A DNA stretch of 64,000 nucleotides from Sipunculus nudus (GCA_026874595.1 CM049308.1:49588124-49652123), one strand, 5' to 3'. Positions 1 through 11,562 are shown, counted from the stretch's first letter. A program made the numbers and translations. The notes: generated by a model not told the origin, from the letters alone.

Positions 1-1270
1 TCTGCCAAAGCTATAAATAGATCCAGGCTGAACTTTGGTGGAAAATTTGATGCAGTGAGCAGTCTGCCAAAGCTATAAATAGAATGCAGCTACTGCACTG
101 AGTGAACTCATGACCTATACCTGGCTGCATTTCTTCCAATCCTGGCACTGTGCCAAAACTTTTTATAGAGCTGACATCATCTTGGCAAATGGCCAACATC
201 AAGGCACTGGCAATCTGCCAATGTTAAACAAAGTGCTGCCATCTGTACACAAAAGTGGTCCCTCCTTGAAATAATTTTAAAATTAATTTTTCCAATACAA
301 AAAGCTTTTTCAGCTGACTTTTTATAATACAAGTTTTTTCAAACAGTTTAAAGATATTGATCCAATAGCTCTAATCTGGGAATTCTGCGTCTAGACGATC
401 GTCACGACACATCGTCTAGACGTTTAGACGCTGCGTCTAGACGGCTAGATACATTGTCTAGACGCCAGACAGAGCCAGGTCAGTTGCCATGGTGATGTCT
501 GGACCCCACCTGGTTGTACTGAGTGACCACTTGACTTGGCTGCTGAAAATCAGCATGTTGTCAAATCTGTTTTCAAACACAGAAAGCCTTTTTCAATTGG
601 CTACACTGCTTTTATAAAGCTGCATTTACCCAATCTATTCTTATAAAACTGGCAGAACCCTACCATAGAATAATTCTTGTAAAGTTTAAACCAATCAGCT
701 AAACAGTTTCATCATAAAACAGTGTATAAGTTAGGAGAGTCTAAAATTACATTTTTGCTTGTAAAAACAGACCAATGTAGGTGAAGCCACCAATACCCAA
801 ATTTCAGATATGACTTATGTGACAAACATTGGTATAAAATTTGGTGATGATAGCTCCAGCCGTTTCTGAGATTTCAATTTTAGTGTGCTTTTTTGGACAG
901 ATGACTAAGTTCAACCTCCTGTAACCTCCAGCCAAAAATCTCGGAACTGGAACAATTCAAACAAACTTGAGAAGGATTGTTCCAGGGATCATTTCTATGA
1001 GATTTTGGACAATTTGGCTTGACAGTTTCGGAGAAGAAGATTTTTAAAGGGTTTTAAGCTTTTTTTTCCTATAAGATCTAAGAAAATGCAGTTAGCCAAA
1101 AAATAAGCAAAATCCGATAGAGTTTTTAGATGACTAATTGTTTTGGACGAAAATTTGGTAATGCTAAGTCTTGCCGTTTTCAAGATAGTATGGGTTAACG
1201 TACAGACGACGGCTGACGGACGACGCCACACCATCGCATAAGGTCACAGGTTCCCTAAAAAGTCAGTGGT
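1..1270. other. Non-coding interval with dispersed-repeat remnants
   Basis: No supportable gene. A short phrase containing 'tctgccaaagctataaatag' occurs twice (1 and 62). From about 781 to 1260 the DNA looks like a dispersed repeat ending in a GACGG/GACGACGCC-rich stretch near 1203-1232, similar in style to the GTCC-rich repeat heads elsewhere in the window. The short reading frames here show no domain or codon bias. Confidence 0.5.
388..464. repeat. Cluster of CGTCTAGACG palindromes
   Basis: The 10-bp perfect palindrome CGTCTAGACG occurs at 388-397, 413-422 and 434-443. A one-base variant (TGTCTAGACG) lies at 455-464 and another (CGTTTAGACG) at 421-430. They are irregularly spaced and abut each other within 77 bp. 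No function can be read from sequence; it could be a decayed satellite or a protein-binding cluster. Confidence 0.6.
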
Positions 1271-1274
1271 TTCT

Positions 1275-1966
1275 TGTTAACAAATAACTATAATTTATTC
1301 TTAAAACAACCCTTACATTACAATACACTAAATCAATACAATTACACAGTACAACAACAGTATAACAGAAAATCAACACAAGTATATAAATAAAGTGGAT
1401 ACCACCACTGTCACAGAGATAACAAGTCCTTCATTACGTACAACCCAGATGAACAGCCAACACAAATCTTCTCGATGAATAACAGTCCAATGCTGTTAAA
1501 GCTCTTGTAACAATCCCGAAAGTAAACTGAAAACGAAATAAGATTCGTCACAAATCCAGAAGAAAATCTATAATTGCCGCACTTATCGGAATAGGTTCCG
1601 CAAACTGACTTACATGTTTCTGTGTCCGCTGGAATATTTTCTGACCTCTCTCCCGGCTTTGAAATACAGCCTCTTTATATGACTTTTCACCTCAAGCCGA
1701 GAAATTTCCATTTCTTGAACAATCTGAAGAACCCAAATAAACACGCTCAAAAAACATAGTAGAACAAAGAACACTGTGTATCTACACGCCAGGGTTCAAC
1801 CAATGCGGATTAAACCGAGCCTACAACATCCGGCCAGGCGAGGCCGCTAAAACACGAGCTACGGGTGGCACACGAACCAAATGTCAACAACGCATGGAGC
1901 ACCCCTGCGCACAATAAAAGAAACACATGCAAGACCGCTGCACACATCAAAAGGGCACCTGTAACA
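1275..1966 (-). repeat. 3' LTR of the Gmr1-like element (longer copy)
   Basis: About 692 bp bounded by TGTTAACA and TGTAACA. Its last ~230 bp (from about 1733) match the right LTR closely, as does its first ~40 bp. The middle ~420 bp are missing from the right copy. It is the 3' LTR because the genes run on the minus strand towards it. Confidence 0.8.
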
Positions 1967-1977
1967 CTCCCCCTCCT
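1967..1977 (-). other. Polypurine tract of the Gmr1-like element
   Basis: The + strand reads ctccccctcct immediately inside the left LTR; the minus strand reads AGGAGGGGGAG directly before the 3' LTR. This is the expected position and composition of a plus-strand-priming polypurine tract, and it independently confirms the element's orientation. Confidence 0.7.
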
Positions 1978-2098
1978 GTAAGAAAAAAAAAAGAAAGTTT
2001 TCTCAAAACTTTCTCTTTGCGATCACAATCACTAAATTATTAAAACATTTCAAAACCATCTTATTTACAACATTACATAAACAACCGTTTACAACATT

Positions 2099-2776
2099 TC
2101 ATAAATATCTCGATAAGCAAATAGCAAGTACATTGTCTTTCCCTTTAATGTGTTTGATTTCAAGATTTTAATCCTGTAAAAACAAACTCCATCTCAGCAA
2201 TCTTTGATTTTTACACTTCAACTTGTCCATGAACGTGAGGGGATTGTGATCACTGAAGACAATGATAGGCTTGACTGATGAAGTAACATAAACTTCAAAA
2301 TGCTGCAATGCCAAAATCAAAGCCAAACATTCTTTTTCAATAGTGGAGTAGTTTTTCTGGTCCGCATTAAACTTTCTTAAGAAATAACAAATCGGATGAT
2401 CTATGCCATCATTGCCTTCTTGTAACAACACAGCACCAGCAGCAGTATCACTAGCATCTACAGCTAACCTAAGAGGTACAGAAAAGTCTGGAGCTGCTAA
2501 AACTGGTGAACTTTGCAGAATTGCTTTCAAATTCTGAAACGCATTTTCACACTGAACATTCAATACAAACTTTTGTTTCATCTTCAACAAATTAGTCAAA
2601 GGTTCAGCTACAGCAGAAAAATTTGGACAAAACTTCCTGTAGTATCCAACTATACCAAGAAAACGCATTATTTGCATTTTGTTATCTGGTCTAGGAAATG
2701 CAGAAATAGCACTTATTTTAGCATCAACAGACCCTGCCCTACTACATGACCCAAAAATGTTACTTGTGCATGACAA
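2099..2776 (-). pseudogene. RNase H domain of Ty3/gypsy pol (C-terminal end of pol)
   Basis: RNase H cleaves the RNA strand of the RNA-DNA hybrid in reverse transcription. The frame contains an RT connection segment (FLGIVGYYRKFCPNFS), then RNase H motifs LAVDASDTAAGAVL (first catalytic Asp), YSTIEKECLAL (catalytic Glu) and VFSDHNPL (Asp). It ends with a HIKGKDNV tail just before the stop at about 2099. The polypurine tract and LTR follow within ~130 bp, so RNase H is the last pol domain here. A frame change separates it from the upstream RT. Confidence 0.85.
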
Positions 2777-3660
2777 AACTCAGGTTTAACTAAGCTGATG
2801 GTCAGACGTGCTTCACTGAGTCTTTCGAAGAGGTCGCGAAGAATTTGCAGATGTTTCTCCCAGGTGTCGCTGTACACGATAAGGTCATCATTATATGCGT
2901 CGCAGCCCTGAATGTCCTTGACAACCATATGGATGAGGCGCTTGAACGTGGCTGACGAGTTCTTCATGCCAAACGGCATAACTTTATACTGGTACAGTCC
3001 TTGCGGCGTCACAAATGCGGACACTTCTTTTGCTCGTTCTGTCAGCGGAACTTGCCAGAATCCTTTTAGAGGTCGCGAAGAATTTGCAGATGTTTCTCCC
3101 AGATGTCGCTGTACACGATAAGGTCATCATTATATGCGTCGCAGCCCTGAATGTCCTTGACAACCATATGGATGAGGCGCTTGAACGTGGCTGGCGAGTT
3201 CTTCATGCCAAACGGCATAACTTTATACTGGTACAGTCCTTGCGGCGTCACAAATGCGTACACTTCTTTTGCTCGTTCTGTCAGCGGAACTTGCCAGAAT
3301 CCTTTTAGCAAGTCAAACTTGGAGACATATCTGGAGCTACAGACTATATCAATACAATCATCGATCCTCGGAATCGGGAACGTTTCAGTCTTGGTGACAG
3401 AGTTCAGTTTTCGATAATCTGTGCACATACGGTAACTTCCATCAGGTTTTGGCACAAGAATACATGGTGAACTCTAGTTATTGTCACTAGGTTCAATAAA
3501 ATCATTGTCCAGCAAAAATTGAATCTCATCCTGTAGATACTTTTGCTTTTCTGGATTCAGTCTATAAGGATGGTGTTTGACTGCGCTTGCCTCGCCAACA
3601 TCGACGTCATGGCACAATATGTTAGTTTGCGTTGGAATGTCACTAAACAAATGTTCTTAA
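2713..3660 (-). pseudogene. Reverse transcriptase domain of Ty3/gypsy pol, internally duplicated
   Basis: Reverse transcriptase of the LTR element. On the minus strand the domain opens near 3600 with a gypsy-type N-terminal stretch. It continues with MPKPDGSYRMCTDYRKLNS, FDLLKGFWQVPL, VTPQGLYQYKVMPFGMKNSP and the catalytic box AYNDDLIVYSD (a YxDD variant). The second half, from VTPQGLY through the YNDD box, appears twice because of a 239-bp tandem duplication, which shifts the frame. A stop near 3475 also interrupts the N-terminal part. No intact polymerase is encoded. Confidence 0.85.
2829..3306 (-). repeat. 239-bp tandem duplication inside the RT gene
   Basis: 2829-3067 and 3068-3306 are near-identical, differing at only a few positions (for example an Asn-Ser-Ser versus Asn-Ser-Pro codon after FGMK). 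Both junctions carry a short ttttag/agaggtcg context. Because 239 is not a multiple of three, the duplication breaks the pol frame. Low divergence shows it is much younger than the other lesions or has been homogenised. Confidence 0.85.
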
Positions 3661-3664
3661 TTCC

Positions 3665-4990
3665 TCAGCAGGTTCTTAAGGTCCTGTTGTTGTTGTACGG
3701 TAAGGTGTGACAGTTTGGCATCCAGGTTGTTAAGCACGTTGAGTTTTTCAGTGGTACTGTACCACACTGAATGTCTACATCACACTTACAATCAGCATCT
3801 ACTTTAACTGGGTCAGGGTCAGTTTTAACACAATTAACAGCAGTAACATTTTGCACAACATCTGATGTGCTATTTCTGTCATGATATGGTTTCAACATGT
3901 TAACATGGCACAGTTGTTTCTTCTTACGCCTATCTGGTGTCAACAGTATGTAATTTAAATCACTGACTTTCTTGTCAACAATGTAAGGACCAAAATACCT
4001 AGCTTGCAGAGGTCTGCCAGGGATGGGAAGTATGGCAAGGACCTTATCACCAGGTTCAAACGTCCTACTTACAGTGTGCTTGTAATAATTTGTTTTCATT
4101 TTACTTTGTGCTGATTTTAGATTTGACTTTGCAGTCTCACAAGCATTGTGTAGTTTAGTGCGACAGTCTGAGACATACTGCAACAAACTAAGAGAATCAG
4201 AATTTTCACACAAGAGTTTTTTAAGCAGTTTCAGTTGACCGCGAACTGAGTGTCCAAAAACAAGTTCAAAGGGACTGAAACCCACAGCAATAGTTGGATT
4301 CCTTCATCCCAGTCTTTCTGTGTGTCATAGCAATAGGTCCTAATCATGTTTTACAATGTCTGATGAAAACGCTTGGCGGCGCCCTGACTTTCAGGATGGT
4401 ATGGCGAAGAGCTGTACTGTTTTATACCTAGTTCCAGCATAACTTGCTGGAATAAGCCAGACATCAAATTAGACCCTTGGTCAGACTGGACGGATTTTGG
4501 TAATCCAAAAGTTGTAAAAAAAACTTGGTCAGAGCTTTGACAACACTTTTGGCATTAATTTAGCGCAATGGTATTGTCTCAGCGAACCTGGTAGATGCGC
4601 ACATAATTGTCAGCAAGTACTCATGTCCAGATTTTGTTTTGGGCAGTGGTCCAACACAATCAACAATAATCCTACTAAAAGGATCCTCGAAAGCAGGAAT
4701 AGGCCTAGTGGGGCCTTAGAAGGATTATGATCGGGCTTGCCTACCATCTGGCATGTAAGGCATGATTTACAATATTGTACAACATCTTTCCGGAGGTTAG
4801 GCCAATAGAAGTGTGTGTTAACTTTCTGATAAGTAATATTTTTACCTAAATGGCCAGACAAGAAGCCTCATGTGCCATTCTTGGAATTTCATTGCGAAAG
4901 TTTGTGGGCATTACCATTTGATGTTTGATGCCCCACTGTATCAGCACATACATCAGGTGGTCGCCATTTACGCATAAGCACTCCATTTTA
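3665..4990 (-). pseudogene. Integrase of the Gmr1-like element
   Basis: Integrase joins retrotransposon cDNA to host DNA. From 5' to 3' on the minus strand there is an H2C2 zinc finger (GHLGKN..., THFYWP, CKSCLTCQ, about 4860-4740), then a core whose first Asp lies in IIVDCVGPLP (~4665) and second in SDQGSN (4468-4485). The Glu lies in PESQGA (~4378-4395). A 206-codon open C-terminal section (3665-4285) includes a GPY/F-type module (GPYIV). Several frameshifts separate these blocks. The whole gene precedes RT, the key oddity of this element. Confidence 0.8.
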
Positions 4991-5279
4991 ACATAGAAAC
5001 AAACTGGGTTCTGTGACAGTTCATCTTAGAAACTGCTCTGGGAAACAAACATGAAATATCAGGGTCCTTATGCTGTTCCGCTATAAGTTCTGACCTTGAA
5101 AATGTTGTATCCTGTACGGGCGAGTCGTTAGATGAGTCACTAGTGAATTACAGAGTGTTATTATCTGGACCATTATCCTCATGTGTGTTTTTCTTGGCCA
5201 TAGATCTAGTTACAGCACATGAAGGATACAAATCAGGAATTTCCTGACTTTCAGGATCAGTGTCCTGATCAAGTGACCG

Positions 5280-5702
5280 CTATTCTGTCACTATTGGTAT
5301 AGGCTGTACTTTGTCACCTGCAACATCATTGCCTAGTAGCAACTGAATTCCCTTAAAGGGTAAAGTAGTTCTAATGCCCACAGTAATATTCCCAGAAATA
5401 AAATTTGACTTTAAATGGATACTGTGAAGCGGAACTGAAGTGTGCTTATCTGAAAACACATCATTAACAAGTACATGTGCACCAGTGAAAGACCTAATAG
5501 AAAATGGCAAAGTGTTTGCTAACATGAGAGCATGGCCTGAACCAGTGTCCCTGAAAATTCTAATATGGGTAGAGTCTGAAAAATCACTTGAAAGTGATAC
5601 AAAACCATCATGTATGAATGGCTCAAATAACTCCGTTTCAGATTCAGGAGAGGAATCTACTACCTCAGTTTCATCAAACACAGAACTGACATTGTATGTC
5701 AT
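5280..5702 (-). pseudogene. Retropepsin-like aspartic protease of the Gmr1-like element
   Basis: A 140-codon open frame contains RDTGSGHAL, the D-T-G active-site triad, and about 70 residues later IQLLLGNDVAG, matching the conserved hydrophobic-Gly-x-Asp flap-side motif of retroviral-type proteases. It would release gag and pol proteins from the polyprotein. It lies between the gag zinc knuckle and the integrase. The acidic, Ser-rich stretch before the domain looks like a linker. Confidence 0.75.
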
Positions 5703-5753
5703 AAACTCTTTTTCAGAGTCCTTAAATGAATCTACATCCTTTTTACAATCAAA

Positions 5754-6200
5754 CTACTCATGGGAGTCAACAGAGGAGGAATTTTTCTCAGCAGAAACAA
5801 ACTTCTGTTTGTCATAAGGGGACCTGGCCTCATTTGAAATACCCTCGCAAGAGTCATAAAAGGACTTAGCCTTATTTAAAGAATACTCCTCGCAAGTGTC
5901 TTGAAAGGACCTAGCCTTATTAAATTCCTCGCAGGAATCAACTGAGGTTTTTACCCCGAAAGCTACGGATTCTTCTTTGGAGTCAGACGGCACGTTGGCC
6001 TCCGTAGCATCAAACTCTTTTTTAGAGTCAATAAAGGAGTTGTGCCCCTTATTTACACGAAAAGAGCCTAACTTTTGTACTATGCTATGCATAGATTTTG
6101 AAACAAAACCAGAAGGTTTGCTATTAGGGTTTATTCGCAAGTTTCTAGCAGTCAGATATTAGATGACCTTCCTTCTTGCAGTAATTACAGATTTTCTTCG
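5754..6200 (-). pseudogene. Gag nucleocapsid zinc knuckle and Ser-rich linker
   Basis: At about 6195-6150 the minus strand encodes CNYCKKEGHLISDC, a perfect C-x2-C-x4-H-x4-C knuckle typical of gag nucleocapsid. A stop follows at once, and the downstream 128-codon frame (5754-6140, Ser/Glu-rich, DSKEE- and CEE-like repeats) is in another frame, indicating a small indel. The rest of gag, expected between ~6200 and the 5' LTR at 6703, is not recognisable and is probably deleted. Confidence 0.65.
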
Positions 6201-6702
6201 AAAATGACTGGTCTTTGTTGGACTTAGACACAGTGGACGTTGACTGAGGTGTAGCAATGGACTTTGTTGAACTATCAGGACTACTTGTACTGGTTGACTG
6301 CGTTTTAAACTTCTTTTGACCATACTGATTTACATTCCTGCTTGTGAATAGCTAGTTCGATTTGCTAGTAAAGGACATTTTATGTGTTAATGAATAATTA
6401 TCAGGTAATTGAGCAGCAATGTCAAGATTTTTTCTAATTAAGAAAAGTTTTAACAGTTTTTAACATCTGCGTAAATGCAGCGCTTGAATTCTTCAAGCAA
6501 AATCAACTAGCGCAAATTGACTTAATCTTTCATTACATTTTTAGAACAACACCAACGATCAAACAAGTGCTTTTTTGTCCTATCAATTTCGACGTAGGTC
6601 TGTTCTTTTCGCTTTTCCCGATTTCTGAATTTCTGGCGGTAAGCCTCCGGAACTAACTCATAACCTTTTAGGATTGAATGAATAAAAAGGTCAATGTTTT
6701 TT

Positions 6703-6975
6703 TGTTAACAAATATCTATAATTTATTCTTAAACAACCCTAAATTTTCCATTTCTCAAAGAACATACTAGAACAAAGAACACTGTGTATCTACACGCTAG
6801 GGTTAAACCAATGCGGATTAAACCGAGCCTGCACCATCCGGCCAGGCGAGGCCGCTACAACACGAGCTACGCGTGGCACACGAACCAAATGTCAGCAACG
6901 CATGGAGCACATCTGCGTACAATAAAAGAAACACATGCAAGACCGCTTCACACAATATAAAGGGCACCTGTAACA
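6703..6975 (-). repeat. 5' LTR of the Gmr1-like element (internally deleted copy)
   Basis: 273 bp bounded by TGTTAACA and TGTAACA, matching both ends of the 692-bp left LTR but lacking its middle ~420 bp. The shared 3' segment (from about 6768) aligns with few mismatches. No standard tRNA primer-binding site is evident just inside it, so the adjacent leader has probably been lost. Confidence 0.8.
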
Positions 6976-8846
6976 CACTTTAGTCCAGAGGCTAAACTAC
7001 CGGCAGGGAAAATTAACTTTGCCAGCAGTCTATCCTACAAGCTAAACTGCCGTAAAATGAATGTACATGCTCTAATTTCAGTATGATACACAGTTATTTC
7101 CATTATTTTTTACAATAAGCCTTTCACAGGACTTAGAAATTCATGAACTCCATGCTTGCTGCAGTAAAGGTGATTTTATCATAGACTTGCAGACTTTACT
7201 GCTTGTATTATTTAAGTACATTTTCTAGCATAAGCTGATCGGTGCTGATCAGCTGAACAAAGTTACAGTCCTTTAAGTCTTGAAGTTTATCTTCAAGATC
7301 CTGCATGGAAGGAGGTGAAGGGTTTAGCCAACAGAGAACTCTGACATGATCCATGAATCAAATCTTCGTTGTAATGATGTTTGTGACTATAGATAGCCTA
7401 CGTACTGTAGGAGTTGAACTGAAGATGACAGGCATATCAGCTGCTTACAATGGGTAATGTGTGAAGGCACAAACAACTCATGAGGTGTCATAGCAAAGGA
7501 TATGCAGATTCTTCGATTAAAGTTAATTAAGTGTGGAGCATGACAACTGTATTACTAGTGTACTTATGTGCAAACAAATAACTGGTGTGTGAATAAAAAC
7601 AACTCGGAAGATGTCAAATAAATGGTCAAAGGATCAGCATATTACTTGATTAAAGGTAATCAAACAATCTTACACCACACCGATTTAAGGTAAGTTCCTC
7701 TTGCCTGTAGACTAACTGCCGGCACAGTTTAGTCACTTCCAACAAATATTTCCATTCACAAAAAGTTTCCCAGTGACTGCAATGTTTTATACTATAATCT
7801 TATATACTGCACAAAATGTATGAATGGTTTTATTATTATAAGGACTATATATGCATGTCCGACAGATTTGATATGTGTATATACATATGAGAGAATATAT
7901 TTTTATATATGTATATACATGTACACACATGTGAACATAAAATTCCCTGGATGATATCTGTAGAAAGACCAACCACATGCAATAGGCCTAACCAACGGGA
8001 TCACACAAAAATAACGGAGTTCGGATCTAGGTTATGCAGACCTTTATTCACCCACTATGAACTCAGGCAATTAAACATAAGATGACACAAACGTAGGCCT
8101 AATTAACAAATGAACTGAAATAATTTTTAAATTTGTATAGGTATAAACAAACATTAACTCACACACAATATATAGGTAAAACTTTGTCTTTAAACTTTTC
8201 AAATATCTTCATGAACTTGTAACCGAATATTAACCCTACTCTAGCCTGACCCTACTCAGCTTGCCTCTACTTTTAACGGATTCTTAACGTTAGGCCTACT
8301 CCTAACCCCCACAAGTGCTTTAAGCCGACATTAACACTGTCTGGTTTTTGGTTGATCATGAATTAGTTATTAAATCTGTTAGGAGTGGTATCTTATATAA
8401 TTCCCAGACAGCTGGCATCAGAAGCCAATGCAGAACTACTTTCAGCACAGCTTTTATAAGTTAGCCCCCCCCCCCCCCCCCCCCCGCCAGCAGGGGGTCA
8501 CCCATCCTGTAACTTGATCCTTGATCCTATATTATGATAAAAGATTATCATCCACTTACCTATATTTTGTTATATGATATCCCTGCCCCCTGTACATGCC
8601 TGGGTCACTTCAGACAAAGCAGTGGACAGCGGACTGGGACTCTGGTATTATTAAGATCATCCGATATGCCCCGGATTATATATATTGCATCTTGCAGGGC
8701 AAACAGTGTATTGTGATCCACAAAATATATGCACCCACATATAAGTATCATATCATCTTATTACACATGCATTTATATATATTACTGAAAGAGTTTGGTT
8801 GCCATTGCAGGATCAAAGTGCTCGATATATAAAAGTGTAGCTGCAA
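6976..8846. other. Non-coding interval, AT-rich, with a poly-C run
   Basis: No gene supported. 7855-7930 is rich in TATATA/TACATA dinucleotide steps. A 21-base C homopolymer lies at 8465-8485 (G-run on the other strand). The short frames at 7787-7978 and 8534-8832 lack recognisable domains. Confidence 0.5.
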
Positions 8847-9015
8847 TAAGTTCATAAAATACATCAATGCATTATTGTCACTACCATCAGGTTTCGGGCT
8901 CATTTCATGGCACTCATCAGGTGACTGAGTTGTGTTGGTTTGTGCTTGCTCATGTTTGGGTGCGTGTGTGGGGTTATTTACGTTTAGCTGGTTTTCACTG
9001 TATGGTGCCTGCATG
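8847..9015 (-). repeat. Hammerhead-bearing dispersed repeat, minus-strand copy
   Basis: About 169 bp whose reverse complement matches 19030-19207. Both begin with a GCAGGCACCATACAGTG phrase and end with GATGTATTTTATGAACTTA. Similarity stops at these edges, so this is a discrete mobile unit. Each copy holds a hammerhead motif. Such short units occur as Penelope-like element terminal repeats and as retrozymes; the family here is not proven. Confidence 0.75.
8877..8925 (-). ncRNA. Type I hammerhead ribozyme motif (copy 1)
   Basis: Read on the minus strand: stem I GTCAC (8925-8921), core CTGATGA, a stem II with one mismatch (GTGC / GCCC), GAA, stem III ACC-loop TGAT-GGT, then A (complement of 8882) as the cleavage-site base, followed by GTGAC (8881-8877) closing stem I. 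All conserved catalytic-core bases are present. The predicted cleavage follows GTA. The very short stem III is typical of metazoan mobile-element hammerheads. The U-C mismatch in stem II could weaken activity. Confidence 0.8.
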
Positions 9016-10489
9016 TGTTAAGATATTCACAGCGGTTTATTAAGGATTGGCCTTTTTTTGTACGTCATGCTTTGTAGCTTCACCTGTTCACATAGAGTAC
9101 AACCAGAGTTGTTCAAAGGCAGATATGTAAACAAACAACAGGACTGTTTATACATCGAAAATACAGGAAACGCTTTTAAAAGCCGCTATATGCAAACCAC
9201 AAGAAATCCTTTAAATACGAACAACATGAAAAAGAAACAGAACTATCGAAATATATATGGAAACACAAGGCACCTCACACAGTACTACATGGTCCATTCT
9301 CGCTAAACCATCTATGACAACAATGGGTAACAGATGTATTCTATGTGAACAGAAGCTACAAATCATGACGTACAAAAGAACGCCACTCCTTAATAAACGT
9401 TGTGAATACATTAAAAGGAAAGCCACAAATTTGTCAAAATAAAATAAGTCAGATTCATAATGAATAGTGATAACAGATTACACATTGGTTCTCAGAAATT
9501 AAAAAGAATAGGATGGCTAAATGTAGGAAACAGAATAGCTCAATTGAAATTAATTCATATGTAGAAGATTGTGCATAATGAAGCTCCAATTAATGTACAT
9601 ACAACAGAAATTTAATGAATATGAAAGGATCCATTTTCATTTCACAGCAAAAAGTAAATACGCCTACACATTACCGAGAGTTAGTGCAGCGGTTAACGGC
9701 AAAATACAGAAGAATTGCTCAGATTGTGATAAAAGTACCACATTTGGTGGAGATGAAGTTTAGATAATACATTTTCATTTTTTTATTAGTTCCACCAAAT
9801 CTTCTAAGTGTAACGGGGGCGGAACCTATGTTAAATTTCGGTTACTTAAATTTATATGAAAAATACACGGAAGATCATCATAGTTACATTACATCTTATA
9901 CATTCCTTTATATATATAGGGTAAAATTTTGGAATATTTGGTTCTATTTAATTAACATCATCATGACAAATGTAAAATTACCTTAGTGATCTCATTAATG
10001 TTAACATTTGTAATTAAAAGATGACTATTTGCCATTCAACGTCATGTAGTTAACTGAAGTTTATTTATTGTTAAATATGACATAAATCCTCCTTTTTAAA
10101 ATAAGGTATAATCACTATTCTCAATTCATATCTCGTCGATGTCTCCTTTGATGAATATAGGAGACCGGCGGGAGAGGGCAATTGGGGGGGGGGGGGGGTA
10201 CTACTTACGTAGTATTGGTTCACTGTATAAACATAACATATTTCATCATACAATGTGTATGTCGCTTCGCGCTTAAAAATCATGTACAGATTTATTGTTC
10301 TTAGTGCAAAATATCTGTTGTTTGTATTAATGAGCTTTTGGACATTTCCATATGAGCACTGAAATAAACCCCTGAATTTCCAGGGGCGGATCATATTTAA
10401 TTATCAGGGAAGATTCTTTTAAATGTTATCGTGAATGTACAACTAAACAGCCTTTTAAAAATTTATTTCTACAAACAAATCTTGAAAAC
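9016..10489. other. Non-coding interval with a possible LINE fragment
   Basis: No intact gene. At about 9453-9700 on the + strand, broken frames read like a LINE C-terminal region (a W-x-N-V-G-N-R-I-A-Q-L-K-L-I pattern followed by stops); this is weak. A poly-G run lies near 10182-10198. The 107-codon minus frame at 10071-10394 crosses that run and shows no domain. Confidence 0.35.
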
Positions 10490-10491
10490 TA

Positions 10492-11562
10492 TTAAACTCT
10501 ATCCATTTGCGTATACCTTCCCTTTTCAATCATCAAATCATGACATGAACATCTCAATCTGGCTAGCGCTTGTTTATGTTTGGTATTAGTCACACACAGT
10601 AAATATTTCTCTATATTAATTGAGAGCATGGATTTAAAAGTACCATATAAATTTAATTTAGTATAAACTTCCACATCACAAGACCAGTTTTGTTCTGCCA
10701 TATCCATAATTCTTTATTTTAGCCCAAAATATTCTAATGTTTCCTACTTCTTGATTCATCCACACATATCCAAAACCTGCGCTGCATCTTTTGCTTTTTA
10801 TATGAGTAACACATGTTTGTGTTCCATTTATATCTAGATTAAACAGCATGTTATATATACACTTTGGATATCTATTATTACCATAATGTACTAGTTTTGT
10901 CCAGTATTTTACACATGCATCTTAATAACTGACCGGCATACATTGGATGCCTTCCAAACTCTACCAATGATACTGCGTTCGGAGCTGAAGAGCCAATTTT
11001 TAGAATGTACTTGCAAAATTTATATTGCACCTTTTCAATTATTTCACATCTTTCATAGCCCCACAGTTCTGAACCATGTAATAATACCATACAATTAAAT
11101 AGATAAAATAGCTGGCTCACTAATAAACAACTATATTTCCTATAAAAGTTTTTTATGAGAGTCACTGATCTTTCAGCCTGCATTGCCTGCGCTTTCTTTG
11201 TTTTATTCCATGACAATGTACATGTAAATATTACCCCTAAGTATCTATAGTCATTTACCATTATTTTTGATAGTGCCATTTCTCTATTCTTTTTAATGAA
11301 CACTGGTGTCTAAAAACCATAACTTTTGTCTTTCCTAAATTAACTTTTAAGCATAATTGACAGAAGAAACTTGCAACTGGTTTACTTGTTCTTAGAGACG
11401 TCCTATCGTTTCGCTGAAGCATAATAAATCATCAGCGTATATTAATGTCATTACGTTTGGCAAATATTCATCAATATTTATACCATGACAATCTGTTTCA
11501 TTAATTTGTTCATAAAATTCATCTACATGAATAAAGAAAACAGAAGGGGACTCACTATGCAC
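10492..11562 (-). pseudogene. LINE reverse transcriptase 3' half and C-terminal region
   Basis: The minus strand carries LIYADDLLCFS, the catalytic YxDD box of LINE RT, at 11428-11439. A 141-codon frame (10878-11303) follows, with YLGVIFTCTLSWN (a common post-RT motif) and a VEFGRHPMYAGQLL segment. Then comes a 71-codon frame (10492-10707) ending with ALARLRCSCHDLMIEKGRY, a typical LINE C-terminal block. These frames do not join without correction, and the expected terminal CCHC is not visible. Confidence 0.75.

Larger units (their letters stand above)
1275..6975 (-). mobile_element. Degenerate Ty3/gypsy LTR retrotransposon, Gmr1-like gene order
   Basis: The element is read on the minus strand, so its 5' LTR is the right one. 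Both LTRs open TGTTAACA and close TGTAACA on the + strand. From 5' to 3' on the minus strand: a CCHC zinc knuckle (~6150-6200), aspartic protease (5280-5702), integrase zinc finger, core and C-terminal domain (~4990-3665), reverse transcriptase (~3660-2713) and RNase H (~2776-2099), then a polypurine tract and the 3' LTR. Integrase lies upstream of RT, unlike most Ty3/gypsy elements but as described for Gmr1-like ones. Frames are broken by indels and by a 239-bp internal duplication, so it is inactive. The 5-bp flanks (tttct / cactt) do not match as a target duplication, suggesting later rearrangement. Confidence 0.85.
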
